Shown here piece by piece: positions 35,332 through 46,301 of a DNA stretch of 64,000 bases. The DNA comes from Cerioporus squamosus (taxonomy: Eukaryota > Basidiomycota > Agaricomycetes > Polyporales > Polyporaceae), in NCBI GenBank assembly GCA_022592435.1, contig JABYQS010000020.1, positions 62,001 to 126,000 on the forward strand. The letters run 5' to 3'. The position numbers were made by a program, and so were the translations under genes. The notes under the pieces are model-generated. The model searched no databases. It was not told the DNA's origin and worked only from the letters and a program-made list of their open reading frames with translations. Positions within the stretch are counted from its first letter, which is position 1. The number at the start of each line of letters is the position of its first letter.

Positions 35332-37844
35332 ATGCAGACCGTCTGGTTTCCTGTCCCCGTCGCTGCACTTTTTCGCCGGATCGTGAACGTCGTCTCTACT
35401 CTTTCCATATCCCAGCACTACCTCCAGTCGCCCACCGATCCGGATGCGCCCCGATCATCCCTGCGCCGTCGTAGAGCCTCGAGTCCACAGAGGCTGGACG
35501 CATATACCGACTCTGCAAGCGACCAAGTCAAAGAGGAGAAACCCCCGCCTCAGAAGGCGTCCAGCTCATGGAACCCCGACCAGATACATATACTCATGAA
35601 TAATCCCGCCCTGTATGACCCGCTACGCAAGCCGCGATACCCTATTGTGCTATGTCATGGTGAGTGCGTTCAGGTTGACGGGACTGACGGGATTGACGCC
35701 AACTTGGACCAGGACTCTACGGCTTCGATGTCCGAGGGCCGTCGGCGTTCCCCATCTTGCAACAACACTATTGGTCCAATGTCTTGAACGTATTGCGGAG
35801 GAAGGTCGGCGCGGAGGTTCTGGTGACGGGTGTACCGAGGTGAGTACCTTGATTGTCCGGGGGAAGTGATCGAAGAGGGTGCGGTATGCATGTACACATG
35901 CTAGTGTACGCACCAGGGGTCGGTTGTTTCAGTCGAAATCGTGCCGCCTGGACGTAGCTGGATGCAAGCTTGACGCACATTAGCGCATATATCACGGCAG
36001 GTATACCCGCGTTTTGGACGGGCGAAAAGGCGCGACATTTCCGCCGCGCGAGTATACCTTTTTGTCTTCTCGCCCATTGGCATGCCTTTTGTCCCGTCCA
36101 AAACGCCGTGATGCCTGCCGTGTATATCCCCAGCCTCGTCGACCACGGTGGTCACACCAGTGGAAGTGGAAGAGGCACGGCAGGAATACCGGCGATTTAG
36201 ACGGGCCAGAAGTCGAAACATATACGCCGCCCGAGGATACCTCTTGTCTCGTTTCATGGCGCAACCGGCCAAAGATTTATTCGCCTGATCGCCTGAAAGA
36301 AAGGTCATTCTGCGCGGCGACTTTCGCCATTGACACGCCTTTGTCCCGTTCACGACGCCGGGATGCCTGTCGTGAAGGGATTGAGCAAAGCTGTCACGTC
36401 AGGGATATCCGCGTTGCGAAGGGGCGAAAAGGCGAGACATATTCGCGACGCGCGGATACCTTTAGTCTCAGTTGAGAGCGCACCGGCCAACAGGCTTTTT
36501 GTCGTCCAATGGACTTTCATTTTCCCAAATATGTGTCGCGATCCGGAACGACCTGTCTGACACCTCACCCAGCACCGGCTCGGTGTCGTCTCGCGCAGAG
36601 AACCTCGACAAGTTCTTACGTGACAAGGCTCCTGCGAGAGGCGTGAACTTCCTCGCGCATTCCATGGGCGGCTTGGACTGCAGGCACCTCATCTCCCATC
36701 TCAAGCCGAAGGACTATGCCCCGCTCTCGCTCACGACCATTGCGACGCCGCATCGTGGCAGCCCGTTCATGGATTGGTGCAGTGTGAGTCGCTAGAGGTC
36801 CTCGTTACTGAATGCTCGGCTGATTCCCTGCAGCAATACATCGGGCTGGGTTCCTACAAGGAGGACCCGTCGAAACCTCGACCAGCGAACTCGGAGTCTA
36901 GTCCGGAGCCTCAACACGAGCGACCCTCCGAGGAAAAGCAGACATCTTCCATGAAGTCCTTGCTCTCTATCACATCACTGCCGTCATCATTCACCACTCT
37001 GCTCATCTCCCTCTTGGACTCCCCGGCGTATGCCAATCTCACCTCCACATACCTGAACACGATCTTCAACCCCAACACGCCCGATGATCCCTCCGTCAAG
37101 TACTTCAGCGTCGCAGGCCGGACATCCAGCATGAACATCTGGCACCCGCTGTGGCTGCCGAAGATGGTGCTCGACGGCTTCGAGGAGCGCGAACGTGCGC
37201 GGATGCGTGAGCAGGGCCTCCCCCTTGCCGACATGGACTCGGAATGGGGCAACGACGGCCTCGTGACCGTGCAAAGCGCGCGATGGGGCGAGTTCCTGGG
37301 CGTCCTCGAGGGTTGCGACCACTGGGAGCTCCGTGGCGCGCGCGGGCTGGACGTCGACCTGCCCTCTATACCCGGCACGGACAGCTGGAACTTCGCCGAT
37401 TGGGGCAAGTTCGTGCGCGCGTGGAAGAGGGAGGAGAAGGCTGCTGCGCGGAGTGCTGGCGCTGGCATCAGCGACCAGGGGCATGCACTTGCCACGGCCG
37501 GGGCTGGCATGGAGGACGGGGAGCGCGGGGAAAGGGAGGACGCGCGGCGCAGACAGGACCGGGAGAACATGAACGCGGACGAGGTCGTCAAGAACTCGAC
37601 CGACAAGCTCTCCGCGGTGTTCGACTGGATCGTCGAGTCCGTACCCTCTCCACTTCTGCCTGGCACCTCCAGTCAGGCGGGGAAGAAGGACAAGCCCAAC
37701 GACAGCAAGGCGCGGGAGAGATACATGGAGAGGGAGAGGGAGAAGGTGACGAAGCCTGCGGAGCGGAGCGACCTTGCTACGAAGATGGACCTCGAGCGAT
37801 TCTACGTCTCGCTGTGCAAGAAGTTGTACGACGAGGGGTTGTGA
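35332..37844 (+). CDS. Lipase-like alpha/beta hydrolase with a MITE-filled intron
   Basis: Four exons: 35332-35659, 35713-35839, 36573-36783, 36834-37844; 558 residues. The fold is marked by YPIVLCHGLYGFD (strand and oxyanion region), the nucleophile Ser182 in AHSMGG, Asp363 in GNDGLV and His385 in CDHWELRG. The order Ser-Asp-His and spacing fit triacylglycerol-lipase-type hydrolases. After about residue 410 the protein is charged and low complexity (Glu/Arg/Ala), with a final helical segment. The second intron is 733 bp and largely made of three inverted-repeat elements; its ends join in phase. The start at 35332 is the first in-frame ATG; an upstream exon is possible. Substrate and location are unknown; a basic N-terminal segment might direct it to mitochondria or membranes. 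Confidence 0.85.
35988..36127. mobile_element. MITE-like inverted-repeat element, copy A, with TATAT duplication
   Basis: The element body is 35993-36122 (130 bp). It begins CACGGCAGG and ends CCTGCCGTG. Its terminal repeats are about 39 bp, sharing a perfect GCGTTTTGGACGGG block and only a few mismatches. It is bordered on both sides by TATAT (35988-35992 and 36123-36127). There is no coding capacity. This is the shortest of three related copies in the same intron. Confidence 0.72.
36176..36374. mobile_element. MITE-like inverted-repeat element, copy B
   Basis: 199 bp, starting CACGGCAGG and ending CCTGTCGTG, with the same subterminal order of motifs as copy A (ACGGGCC on the left; TTTGTCCCGTTCACGACGCC on the right) plus an internal stretch absent from A. 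A perfect target duplication is not evident at its borders. Confidence 0.62.
36395..36559. mobile_element. MITE-like element, copy C, degraded right end
   Basis: Begins CACGTCAGG and shares with copies A and B the GGGGCGAAAAGGCGAGACAT and GGATACCT segments; it shares GCGCACCGGCCAA with B only. The right boundary is approximate, judged from a weak match to the B end before GACCTGTCTG. It stops about a dozen bases before the 3' splice site of the host intron. Confidence 0.5.
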
Positions 37845-38287
37845 CCGCCCACGGACTTTGACGATGGCGTCGGTGCGTTGCCGCCCTCGGGTGTTTGTAC
37901 CAGTATTCTGTACTCTATGGTCTAGTCTATCGTAATCTTCGGTCGCTGTGCTTTGCTATACCATGGAGGCATTCATAGCTAAATCCACTCAACACAAACA
38001 AGTACTTGGGAAGCCCTGCTGTGGGAGCCGGCCGACCCCGAGAATTGGAGAATCAGGCGCCTACACATTCAAGTGAAGTTAAGTTAGAGCTCTTGTATCG
38101 TGTCGTCTCCTACCCTCTCATCGACATACATATGCACGCAGTAAGTTTCTGTCGCATCTCAGAGTAGCTGCTTGCTTACGAATACTAGGTTTTCTCCGGG
38201 TCCCACTAATACCCCGTCGCAAGTCTCAGTCCGCATCGAATCGAACACTGTCGAAAATCGATTGATTTACCTGAGCTATACAGCTCT
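37845..38287. other. Intergenic, no gene seen
   Basis: 3' UTR of the hydrolase gene and promoter of the following F-box gene. No distinct motif was recognised. Confidence 0.5.
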
Positions 38288-39643
38288 ATGGGTGAAGTCA
38301 CACGTATCCAACTATCCGACAATCTGAAGCATCGCGACGAAAGCAAATGGGCTCATATGGAGCAGCAGGATGCTATTCCATCTCAACGGTTGCCGCTCGA
38401 GCTGCAGTTTCTTATCCTCGATGTAATTTCCAGGTACTCGCAGAGCTGGCTGATCATGCGCGGTTCTCTGCGATCCTGCGCATTGACGTGTCAGGCTTGG
38501 CTACCGCAGGCTCGTCGACACCTCTACCACGCCGTGTACTTGGACGATCCGTGGCAAACTCCTCTATTTGCACGCACGCTCACGGTGTCCCCGAGCATCG
38601 GCCCGCTAATCAAGCACCTTCACCTGCCCTATTTCTCATACATCGTCGTAGACGAGTACGGGTCTCAGCAACGGCCGTTCCCGGGATACGTCCCCTTCAC
38701 CCCCGTCGCGGTGTCGAATGTGTCGTCGCTGCGCTCGGTCACAATCAAAGTCCCCCGGAAGGACTATGATCCGTCCTTCTGGCTTCAACTCATCGGAAGC
38801 TTCTCCGTCCTCAGGAACCTCGAATCGTTGTCTATCCACAATGCGATGTGCCCGTTCCCGGGCATACTCCACCTCATCTGGTCCTTTCCTGCGCTCAGAT
38901 CCGTTGAACTCGACAACTGTGGATGTTACAACATGGGGCCGCCCGCAGATGTCAACGCATGTCCGAACCGCTGCCGTGACTTGCGTGATCTCAAGGTATG
39001 TGCGCGCTGTGCTACGCCCACTTCGCAATCGCGGTGTTAACCTTCAAGTCCGCTTCAGATCCGTAGGGCGATCAGGGTGGGGCCCTTCCTCAATAAGTTT
39101 GCCGAAGCAGTTGAGACCTCGAGCATCCTTATTTGGAGGCATACGGTGAGTACTCACGATCATTACGGAGGTGCGGTCAACGTTGCTCTCACAGTGTCTT
39201 CCGAGGGTGCTGAGCGGGTGCGTCCGTGCACAGGACTCCGCAGGTTCAGCCAGCTGAAGGTCCTAGACCTCGGGACGTGCAACTGGGACATCACCTGGGT
39301 GACGGAGGCTCTGTCCAACGTCCGGAGTGACAAGATGCAGCGTCTCGCCCTGACCGTACGGTCTCATGAGACGCCGTTGGAAACCGTGATTCAGCACTGG
39401 TCTGCGTCAGGGCTGGACGACATACTGTCCGCCCCACCATTCCTCAGACTGGAGGAGTTTGAATTCAACCTTCTCTGTACCGGCTTCGAGCACGCGGCCG
39501 CACGGGAGGAAATTGTGCGCATTCTCCCCCAGTGCCACGGGCGCGGTATCTTCAGGTTGCATATGAAACCTTGTGAGTCCGTGAGTCCGTGCTGAACTAT
39601 CGCATCTCCGGCCGAGAAACTCGCAGATGAACCGGCGGTGTGA
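38288..39643 (+). CDS. F-box-like protein, cluster copy 2
   Basis: Exons 38288-38995, 39059-39149, 39234-39572, 39627-39643; about 384 residues. The F-box-like segment (RLPLELQFLILDVISR ... LRSCALTCQAWLPQARRHLYHAV) is followed by leucine-rich stretches. It is paralogous to the genes at 33805-35020 and 40310-41562. The second exon was ended at 39149 because the stronger-looking donor at 39146 would throw the next exon out of frame; in the minus-strand paralogue this junction also has phase 1. That awkward donor could be an early sign of decay. The last exon is only 17 bases. The likely role is substrate recognition in an SCF ubiquitin ligase; the target is unknown. Confidence 0.66.
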
Positions 39644-40309
39644 TGAAGCTTCCTGGTCTGCGTGCCGCGTCGTGATCTTGCCGTGGGATTCGCTGTGCAC
39701 AGAGACGGCTCAACATGGTTATGTATTGCTGTCGTTACGCCAAATCGAACAACAGGACCTGAACCGTGATATCTACAGTCGCACTACTCTCGTCCCGCCC
39801 CAGCCTCTCACTCTTACTACTTCTTCGTTCTCCTGGACCAAAACTGAATCCTGACTTCTGTGTACTCGCGACTGTACAGCTACTAGCAATTCCATCAGAT
39901 CTTGCCTTAGAGTCGCACAACAGTCTCATGAGGATCGAGATGCGTGTCCATCTCGCACCCTCTGAAAGCTATCCTGGTGGCACCATCGTTGAATTGTGCA
40001 CGGGCGTCTGGCAGATTTAACCAGATGGCCCTCGGGAAGTCCCGACCGACGGGATCGAGGTGCCGTCAATAAATCGGAGCGACGGCCCCGACTTAAGAGC
40101 AGCGCTGTTCTCTGCATCTATGAAGCACGTCTGCCCGGCCTTCGTATCAGGTGCGTACCCATCATGCACTCTACACCTATATGCTAGCAGATACTATTGA
40201 ACATATAGGGGTCAGCAAACGAGCAGCAGGGTGACCAGTACGAAGCAGCGAGCATCTCATCCGCCACCGCATCCTGAAAGTTTTTGAGAACTTATATTAC
40301 TTCAGTGCC
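39644..40309. other. Intergenic, no gene seen
   Basis: Spacer between two F-box-like genes on the same strand, with short ORFs only. The sequence shows no clear repeat. Confidence 0.5.
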
Positions 40310-41562
40310 ATGGACCGTACACCGATGAAATTACCACTCGATGTCCAGTTGCTGGTGATGGATGCAGCATCAACGATGGATTACTACACCAGGCGTGACA
40401 ACCTGCGAGCATGCGCCCTCACATGCCACGCCTGGCTGTCGACGGCTCGTCGCCGACTCTACTCCGAATTCATCCTCTCTGAGCGACGTCGAACTAAGCG
40501 TCTTGCACGGACGGTTACCCACTCGCCCGAACTCGGTGCTCTCATCTTGAATCTCGGCTCCACTCTGCTTGACTCTACGGGCGTGGATGCGGATCAATGG
40601 ACTTGGGGACACTTTCCGTTCACCCCTAACGCCATCTCGCGGCTCACATCGCTGCATGGAGTCTGGCTTGTCTGTTTCCTTACTCCCATGCCAGCGTCGT
40701 TCCTCCCCTTCATGCACACCATGGCGGCGTGTTCCACTATCAAAAACGTATACGTTCTCCCGATGCATTTCCGGACGTTCGAGGACTTCGCTCGACTCCT
40801 CCTCTCCTTTCCTAGCGCTGAAGCTCTCTTCATCTTCGGTTGCAGCACATGGGACGAGATGGGGGACATCGTGGACCCTAGTGAATATCCCGGACACGGT
40901 CGGAACCTGCGACAGCTGAAGGTGAGCATGCATCTCCTCCGTTGGGACCTGTCCCGAGTACGCGTTTGAGAAGACTAGTCCAGTTCTCATTCAATCGCGG
41001 CTTTCAGCTCTCATGTCAACCGAACGAGTACCTGTTTTTTCGTCTATTCGCACATTCCTATCCGAAGGATCGAGTGGTTAACGAGTCACTCAGGCACTGG
41101 AGGTTCAGCGGGGCATAACTGTCCAGGTGTGCCGATTCATGTGTCCAGCGTCATCATGGTGACTTACTGCTCAACTGCTCAATCACCCAGCAACGTCGAC
41201 CTATCTATACCCTGCTCGAAGAACTCGAATCCAGCGGCCCGTCTCATGACTTCGACTGGTTTCGATTTGGGCAATTTCTGCGCTGTATCCGGAGCAATGA
41301 GTTCCGATGTCTCTCCATAGTCCTGTCATATGGCAGGAAGGATATGAAGACAACCACGCGGCAATGGTCAGACGCACGGCTGGACGACATTCTCTTGGAC
41401 GGCCCCTTCCTACGTATGCTGCAGTTGCGTTTAAGGTTCCGCTGCTCGGCTACAGTGGTCGCTGAGACACAGCGGTGGCAAAAGGAGATCGAACGCGTGT
41501 TCCCCAGATGTCATCAGCGTGGTTTGATCAAACTGGAAATGGGGGGATGGGGATCATGGTGA
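40310..41562 (+). CDS. F-box-like protein, cluster copy 3, possible in-frame stop
   Basis: Exon 1 is 40310-40921 (204 codons: KLPLDVQLLVMDAAS ... LRACALTCHAWLSTARRRLYSEF). The next acceptor is at 41007, and the frame then runs to 41562 with a single TAA at 41116-41118. A 114-bp intron (41077-41190, donor GTTAAC, acceptor ACCCAG) would remove the stop and keep frame, and it falls near an intron position of the paralogue, but the donor is unusual. Either the gene is functional with that intron or it carries a premature stop. The C-terminal part (WSDARLDDILLDGPF ... RVFPRCHQRGLIKLEM) aligns well with copy 2. Confidence 0.58.
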
Positions 41563-41767
41563 GTAGGACCTTGTGGGTCCTTCAGGACTATCGCAGTGCT
41601 CGCGATCTTGCAGAGTCTCGCAGACATCGAGTGACGAAGCTTCGTTGTCATATATGATATGGTCACATCTCGTTGAAGTCTTTGATCTGCCATGTACCAG
41701 ATTCGAGTAGCCAAGGGATAGTACACCCAATTCACATCGTTGCGATTGAGTCCCACATCGGGATGCT

Positions 41768-43491
41768 TCATGCGAGAACCCTCTGTCTAGCCAACGCGAC
41801 TGCGACACTCCCGGCGCCGGTCGCCAGAGCACACGACCCGACGAAGATCTCTACGGCTCCATAGCCAGAGCGGCCAAATCCGTGGCCCATCGGCAAACCC
41901 TTCCCTGCCTCCAGGAGCAAACCAGAGATAATGGGCCCGACGACTGCCGAGACGCCTTTCGAAAACGCGAGGCCGGAGAAAGCCATTCCCGCATACTCGG
42001 GCTTGTACCCTGCACACTCCGCCGCGGCGTTCGTCCACGTCGAGGAGAATCCCCCGCTCTATTAAATGGACTCGTGAGCGACGTTGGCAATGGCGGGTAT
42101 GATGTGAGCTACGCACCAGACACCCGAATATGACGGCAAAGAAGTACAGATAGATAGCAGCGTTTGCGAAGCCCCATAGCAGGAATGCTCCTAGCGCGCT
42201 GCCAAGTGCGCTGACCAGCATGATTGATGGGTAGGGGAACCGATCGGTGAGGTGTCCGAGGAGGACCTGGCCCAACACGGCGGACGAGTTGAAGAGTGCG
42301 AGGATTATAGTCGCCGTGAACTGGTCGGAGATCGTCCTCGTGAAAGTGACGATGTAGAGCGATACCGGGAAGTAAGAGAGTCCTTGAAGGAGGTTCGTGA
42401 CGGCCTGCAGGAAGTCTATGAGATGCGAGCTCTGGTATAATGCGGGAGACATAGGACGTACGAAGCTCCAGAAGAGGGCGTTCTTGAGGAAGGTAAGCTG
42501 GGGAGGGATGAACTTGGGTCGCCGCTGGGCCGAGCTGAACTTGGGTACTGGGAACCGACTCCGCATGCCCAGAAGCGCTATGGCGGTGCACAAGCTTGTA
42601 CCGATGGCCCATATTCGCAGCGTCCAACGCAGACCGACCTTGTCGAGAAGGAAATTGAGCAGGAACGGGAAGGCGAAGCCCCCGACACCTGTACCGGAGA
42701 AGATGATGCCTCCGGCGAGACCGCGGCGCTCCGAGAACCATTCCGGGAGCAACTTGATGACTGGCATGTAGAGAATACCACCGCCAATCCCGACGCCGAC
42801 GCCTTGTAGCAGTATAAGCTGCCAGACCTGTTTCCACCACAGACGTTGTCAGCAGCTGTATCACACAGATGTTGACAGAGCCGCACCTCCGTCGCAAAGC
42901 TTGAACAAAACAGTGAGGCAAAGTAGAGCGCTAGACCGAACCACATCGCCGGCCGTAGGTAGTCCGGATACCTGCCCAGGAGGAAAGACAGGATGAACCC
43001 CTGAACCTCAAGTTAGTGGCAGCCGAGCTTCGGAAGAGGGCGATCCTGGCGTACCTCCCCATACATCAAACCGAGGGCGATAGTCCCTACGGCTGCGATA
43101 GCAATTCCGGACGAAGAGTCGAACGGAGGATGCGACGTGTAGTAGTCTGCAAGAGACTTCTATAGGTCCGCAGGTACGTGGAGGTTCGATATCGTACCTT
43201 GGAAGATACCATAACTGTTCGAACCTCCAGTGAGCGCTATGAAGTTGACGATGCCATGAGAACGAACCTGAACCCGAATCCCCAGACCATCATTTCCACA
43301 ACGAATCCAGCTGCGCAGAAGGTCCAGGCGCGAAGTCCCCTGTCTACGGGCGGGAGCTCTTGCACGTCCGCGCCTTCCTGTGGGTCGTGCAAGGCGACCA
43401 TCGATGACTGCGTCGACACCGTGCGCGGTTCCTCCCCCATCGTGGTCATTTCCATTTCCATGTCTCTCTTACCATCTCTCTCAGAATCCAT
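41768..43491 (-). CDS. MFS transporter, monocarboxylate-transporter type
   Basis: Six exons: 43491-43268, 43214-43198, 43146-43055, 43000-42887, 42827-42117, 42058-41768; 482 residues. A charged N-terminus (about 50 residues) precedes 12 predicted spans. RAWTFCAAGFVVEMMVWGF in span 1, the YYTSHPPFDSSS loop and GGGILYMPVIKLLPEWFSERRGLAGGIIFSGTGVGG between spans 4 and 5 are typical of the fungal monocarboxylate-porter (SLC16-like) family. Substrate is unknown. The second exon is only 17 bases; it is needed to restore frame and supplies the conserved YGIFQ. The first-intron donor (GTTCGT) is weak, so the 5' part is slightly less certain. Confidence 0.86.
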
Positions 43492-44059
43492 ACTCTCTGC
43501 TCTCGCCGTTGTGTTGAGGGGAAAGACGCGACTTTACTATTTGTCGAGCATGTTTCAGTCAGAGCGTATTGGCGCCCATGACTCGACTTTTACTTTTTAC
43601 ATAAGTAGTGACCCGTGGCCTGACCCACTCCCGTACTTGTCTTGACCTCGGGCCTTCAACTGAAGTACCACATACTTACTGACTTCGAGCTACAAGTATT
43701 AATCGCATGTCACTCATTGACTGTCAGTTGTTATCGTACATGATGCATGACAGGCTAAGTATGCTATCCTCGCAATCCAGAGGTACCCGTTGGCTGACGA
43801 TGCTCTTCCAGTAGGCCAAATGTCACTCGGATGGTCGTATGATGTACCCCTCACTGAATTGTCCTTTCAGGAGAACCCGTAATGTCTACGGCGCATGCAA
43901 GCAACGGATATGATCGAGGCATACTGCGAAGTCCTTTCGAGATCGACTCAAATGGTCAGCCACATTGGTGTCAGCCCCGGCAGCCGATTTGTAGTCCCCT
44001 CGCCGTCGACATTGTGACCACTAGTTCTTGCTTCTTCCCCAAACCACGCCGTCTCCCCG
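43492..44059. other. Divergent promoter region, MFS gene and MIF4G-like gene
   Basis: The MFS gene (minus) and the first MIF4G-like gene (plus) diverge from this spacer. No supported gene and no clear TATA box. Confidence 0.5.
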
Positions 44060-45458
44060 ATGGCCTTCGTCGCTCCCCAGCCTCAACGCCCGATCTCGCT
44101 CACGGAGGGCACCAAAGACTCTCCGGTCCTGACTCTCCTGCAGGCACAGCCGTACAACCCTGCGTTTTCGGAGTCGTCCAACAGTGCATCCAGTCCCTTG
44201 TCAACAGCAATCTTGTCCCCGCTCCCGGACGCGCGACAGCTCGCCCGTCCACCACAGGGCGTTTGGAGTCGCGAGGAGGTGGTCATGCTGTCAGCCCACG
44301 GTCTCGCTCAACTCGACCTCCTGGACGACGTTACTTGGGAGACCGCTGCTTTCAATCTTTGGCTCACAACTCGTACGCCGAACCCCGTCACCCAAACGGA
44401 CGCACACAGGAACAAGCTCGCGCCGCTGGCGGTGCGGGCGCTCAGGCCCGCGACCCAGCAAGGGATGCCATGGCAATTCGGGTGGACGAGCTTATTCCGC
44501 GCCTACAGCATCATTACGGATCGTGCGGTACAGCTCAGCACCATGGAGGCGATCGTAGACATCGAAGCGGACTGGGTGTGCGATGAAGGGCTCGCCCTTG
44601 TGGGCCTTGCTTGGATGTGCGTCGAAAGGGTGGTCGAGGGCGACGAGGTCGTGCGGGAGTCCGTCGCGCGGCTTGCGACGAACTTGTTCAAGATCTTCGC
44701 TACTCGGCGCGTGCTCTACGCCAACGTCTTTGGGGAGTTGTTGAAGCGGTGCATCTGGGAGGAGTTCGAGGCTTGGTGGGGACAGGTATGTCGTCCCTAC
44801 GGCGCTCCTTGCAGTTACGTGCTTATGCCCAGCAGGGAGCCGGTCTCTCGTCAGCCCTGTTCAAGGAGAACGTTTCGGCTATGAGCGCAGCTTACGGGAT
44901 CGTGCAGTTCATCGGCGACCTCTATCAGCGGTGCATGCTATCTCCGAGCTTCGTTCAGCGCATTATTAAGACGTTGGTCGGAGCGGGCGAGAGCAACCCT
45001 ATGGTTGCGATTGAGCAGCTACGGGCTGTGCGGCTGCTACTGTCCTATGTCCGCGACTCGCGCCTTAAAAGCGTCGATCCGCGTGGAATGGCTGACATTA
45101 TGGCTGCATTCTCTGTCAGTTGGGCGCGGGTGAATACAAGCTGGATGGGCGAGCCTTTCGAGCTGAACGAACTGAAGATGCACTTCCAGGTGAGTCTCTC
45201 CGTGCGTGCACCGTATGCTATCGACACTGAACCCGCGTCATATAGTTCGTCGACAGCATGGTGGTCTTCTGGAATATGCTTCCGAATCAGCCGCCGGAGA
45301 TGTTCACAGTACGGCCCTCGCCCTCCCTGCCGCGCACTCCGCTGCTGGCCTCTTCGCCTACATTCGTCCCCTCTTCGACCTTTCTCTCCACTCATTCCAG
45401 TGCGTCGCCCTTGGCTCCTATAGTAGGACTTCCGGAAGCGGTACTCGTTCAAGGCTAG
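44060..45458 (+). CDS. MIF4G-like helical-repeat protein, tandem copy 1
   Basis: Three exons: 44060-44785, 44836-45189, 45246-45458; 430 residues. I do not recognise an orthologue. The central 300 residues are helical with paired-helix character (VFGELLKRCIWEEFEAWW, YGIVQFIGDLYQRCMLSPSFVQRIIKTLVG, IEQLRAVRLLLSYVRD). The second half resembles the MIF4G fold of eIF4G-type proteins, where IRFIGELYK-like and LEALCKLL-like helices occupy the same positions. The C-terminus (about 70 residues) is Ser/Pro/Thr rich. Its neighbour at 46302 has the same three-exon structure and aligns over most of the length. A role in RNA binding or translation control is a guess from fold resemblance only. Confidence 0.72.
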
Positions 45459-46301
45459 AGAGCTGTATCTGAGTCTCACGACACTCAGGCTCTGCATTTG
45501 TGAACTGTACATGTCTGATTATACCCTGCGTTGCCGAAATGGATACCACGGACTATCTCAAAGCACAAACCGGAGAGAATCGCAACGGATGTTAGCGATC
45601 GCAAGTGGTCGGTAAGTCGAACAAGTAGACAAGCTGGACGTATGACTGCTTTAAGTATAGCCCAGATATGCGTCGTTCACCTCCCGAGAAGATGACCCGC
45701 GCATGTGTCCCGTCGGGCTAATTTGCAGCATAGAGTCCTGACGGCCCGGGAGCATATTCAATCTTGAGAAGGGGATAATGTGCCTGATATACCACGATGA
45801 CTTTGATTGATCACTAATGACCTTGATAGGACCTGGTTCCTTTGGTCTACCTCACCAACGTCTAGTAGCCAACAAACACGGCGCCCTAGTGGACGGCATA
45901 GGTTGCCAAGGTACGAGACCCTTATACCTTAGGCGCCTGTCTTTGTCCACTGACGATTCACTTCGACCTAGGTTACACGTGGCGTAGCGCGTCCTTGTCG
46001 CATTGCCCCGACCGCATTGACTTGTTCTCTCATTCCTAGCGACTCTTCATGGGCTCACAATGGGTACTATCGCTCCACTCGCGGCCTGCGTCCAAGCGAC
46101 GTGGCACAAAGAGTATCCATCGGCGGGCCACCTTTCGACCTCCACAAGTACGCAACCACCTTTAGGCTTGCCACTGGTCACCACCCAGACCGTATAACTC
46201 GCGTAGGCATTCTCTCTCGAGCACCCGCTGCATCCATTGCTCGGACGCCACCCGGTCGCATCGCACCCCAGGCTCACTGACGCTCCATCCTAACCAACGC
46301 C
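45459..46301. other. Intergenic between the MIF4G-like tandem copies
   Basis: About 840 bp with no supported gene; promoter of the second copy is presumably in the last few hundred bases. Confidence 0.5.

Noticed and set aside
36176..36374. CRISPR-like array from the three related blocks in the intron
   Set aside because: Units are long, inverted-repeat bearing and of unequal length, in a eukaryotic intron; they fit MITEs rather than a repeat-spacer array.
37244..37861. 205-codon frame overlapping the hydrolase C-terminus
   Set aside because: Same-strand shifted frame in a Glu/Arg-rich low-complexity segment; the catalytic frame has the Asp and His motifs.
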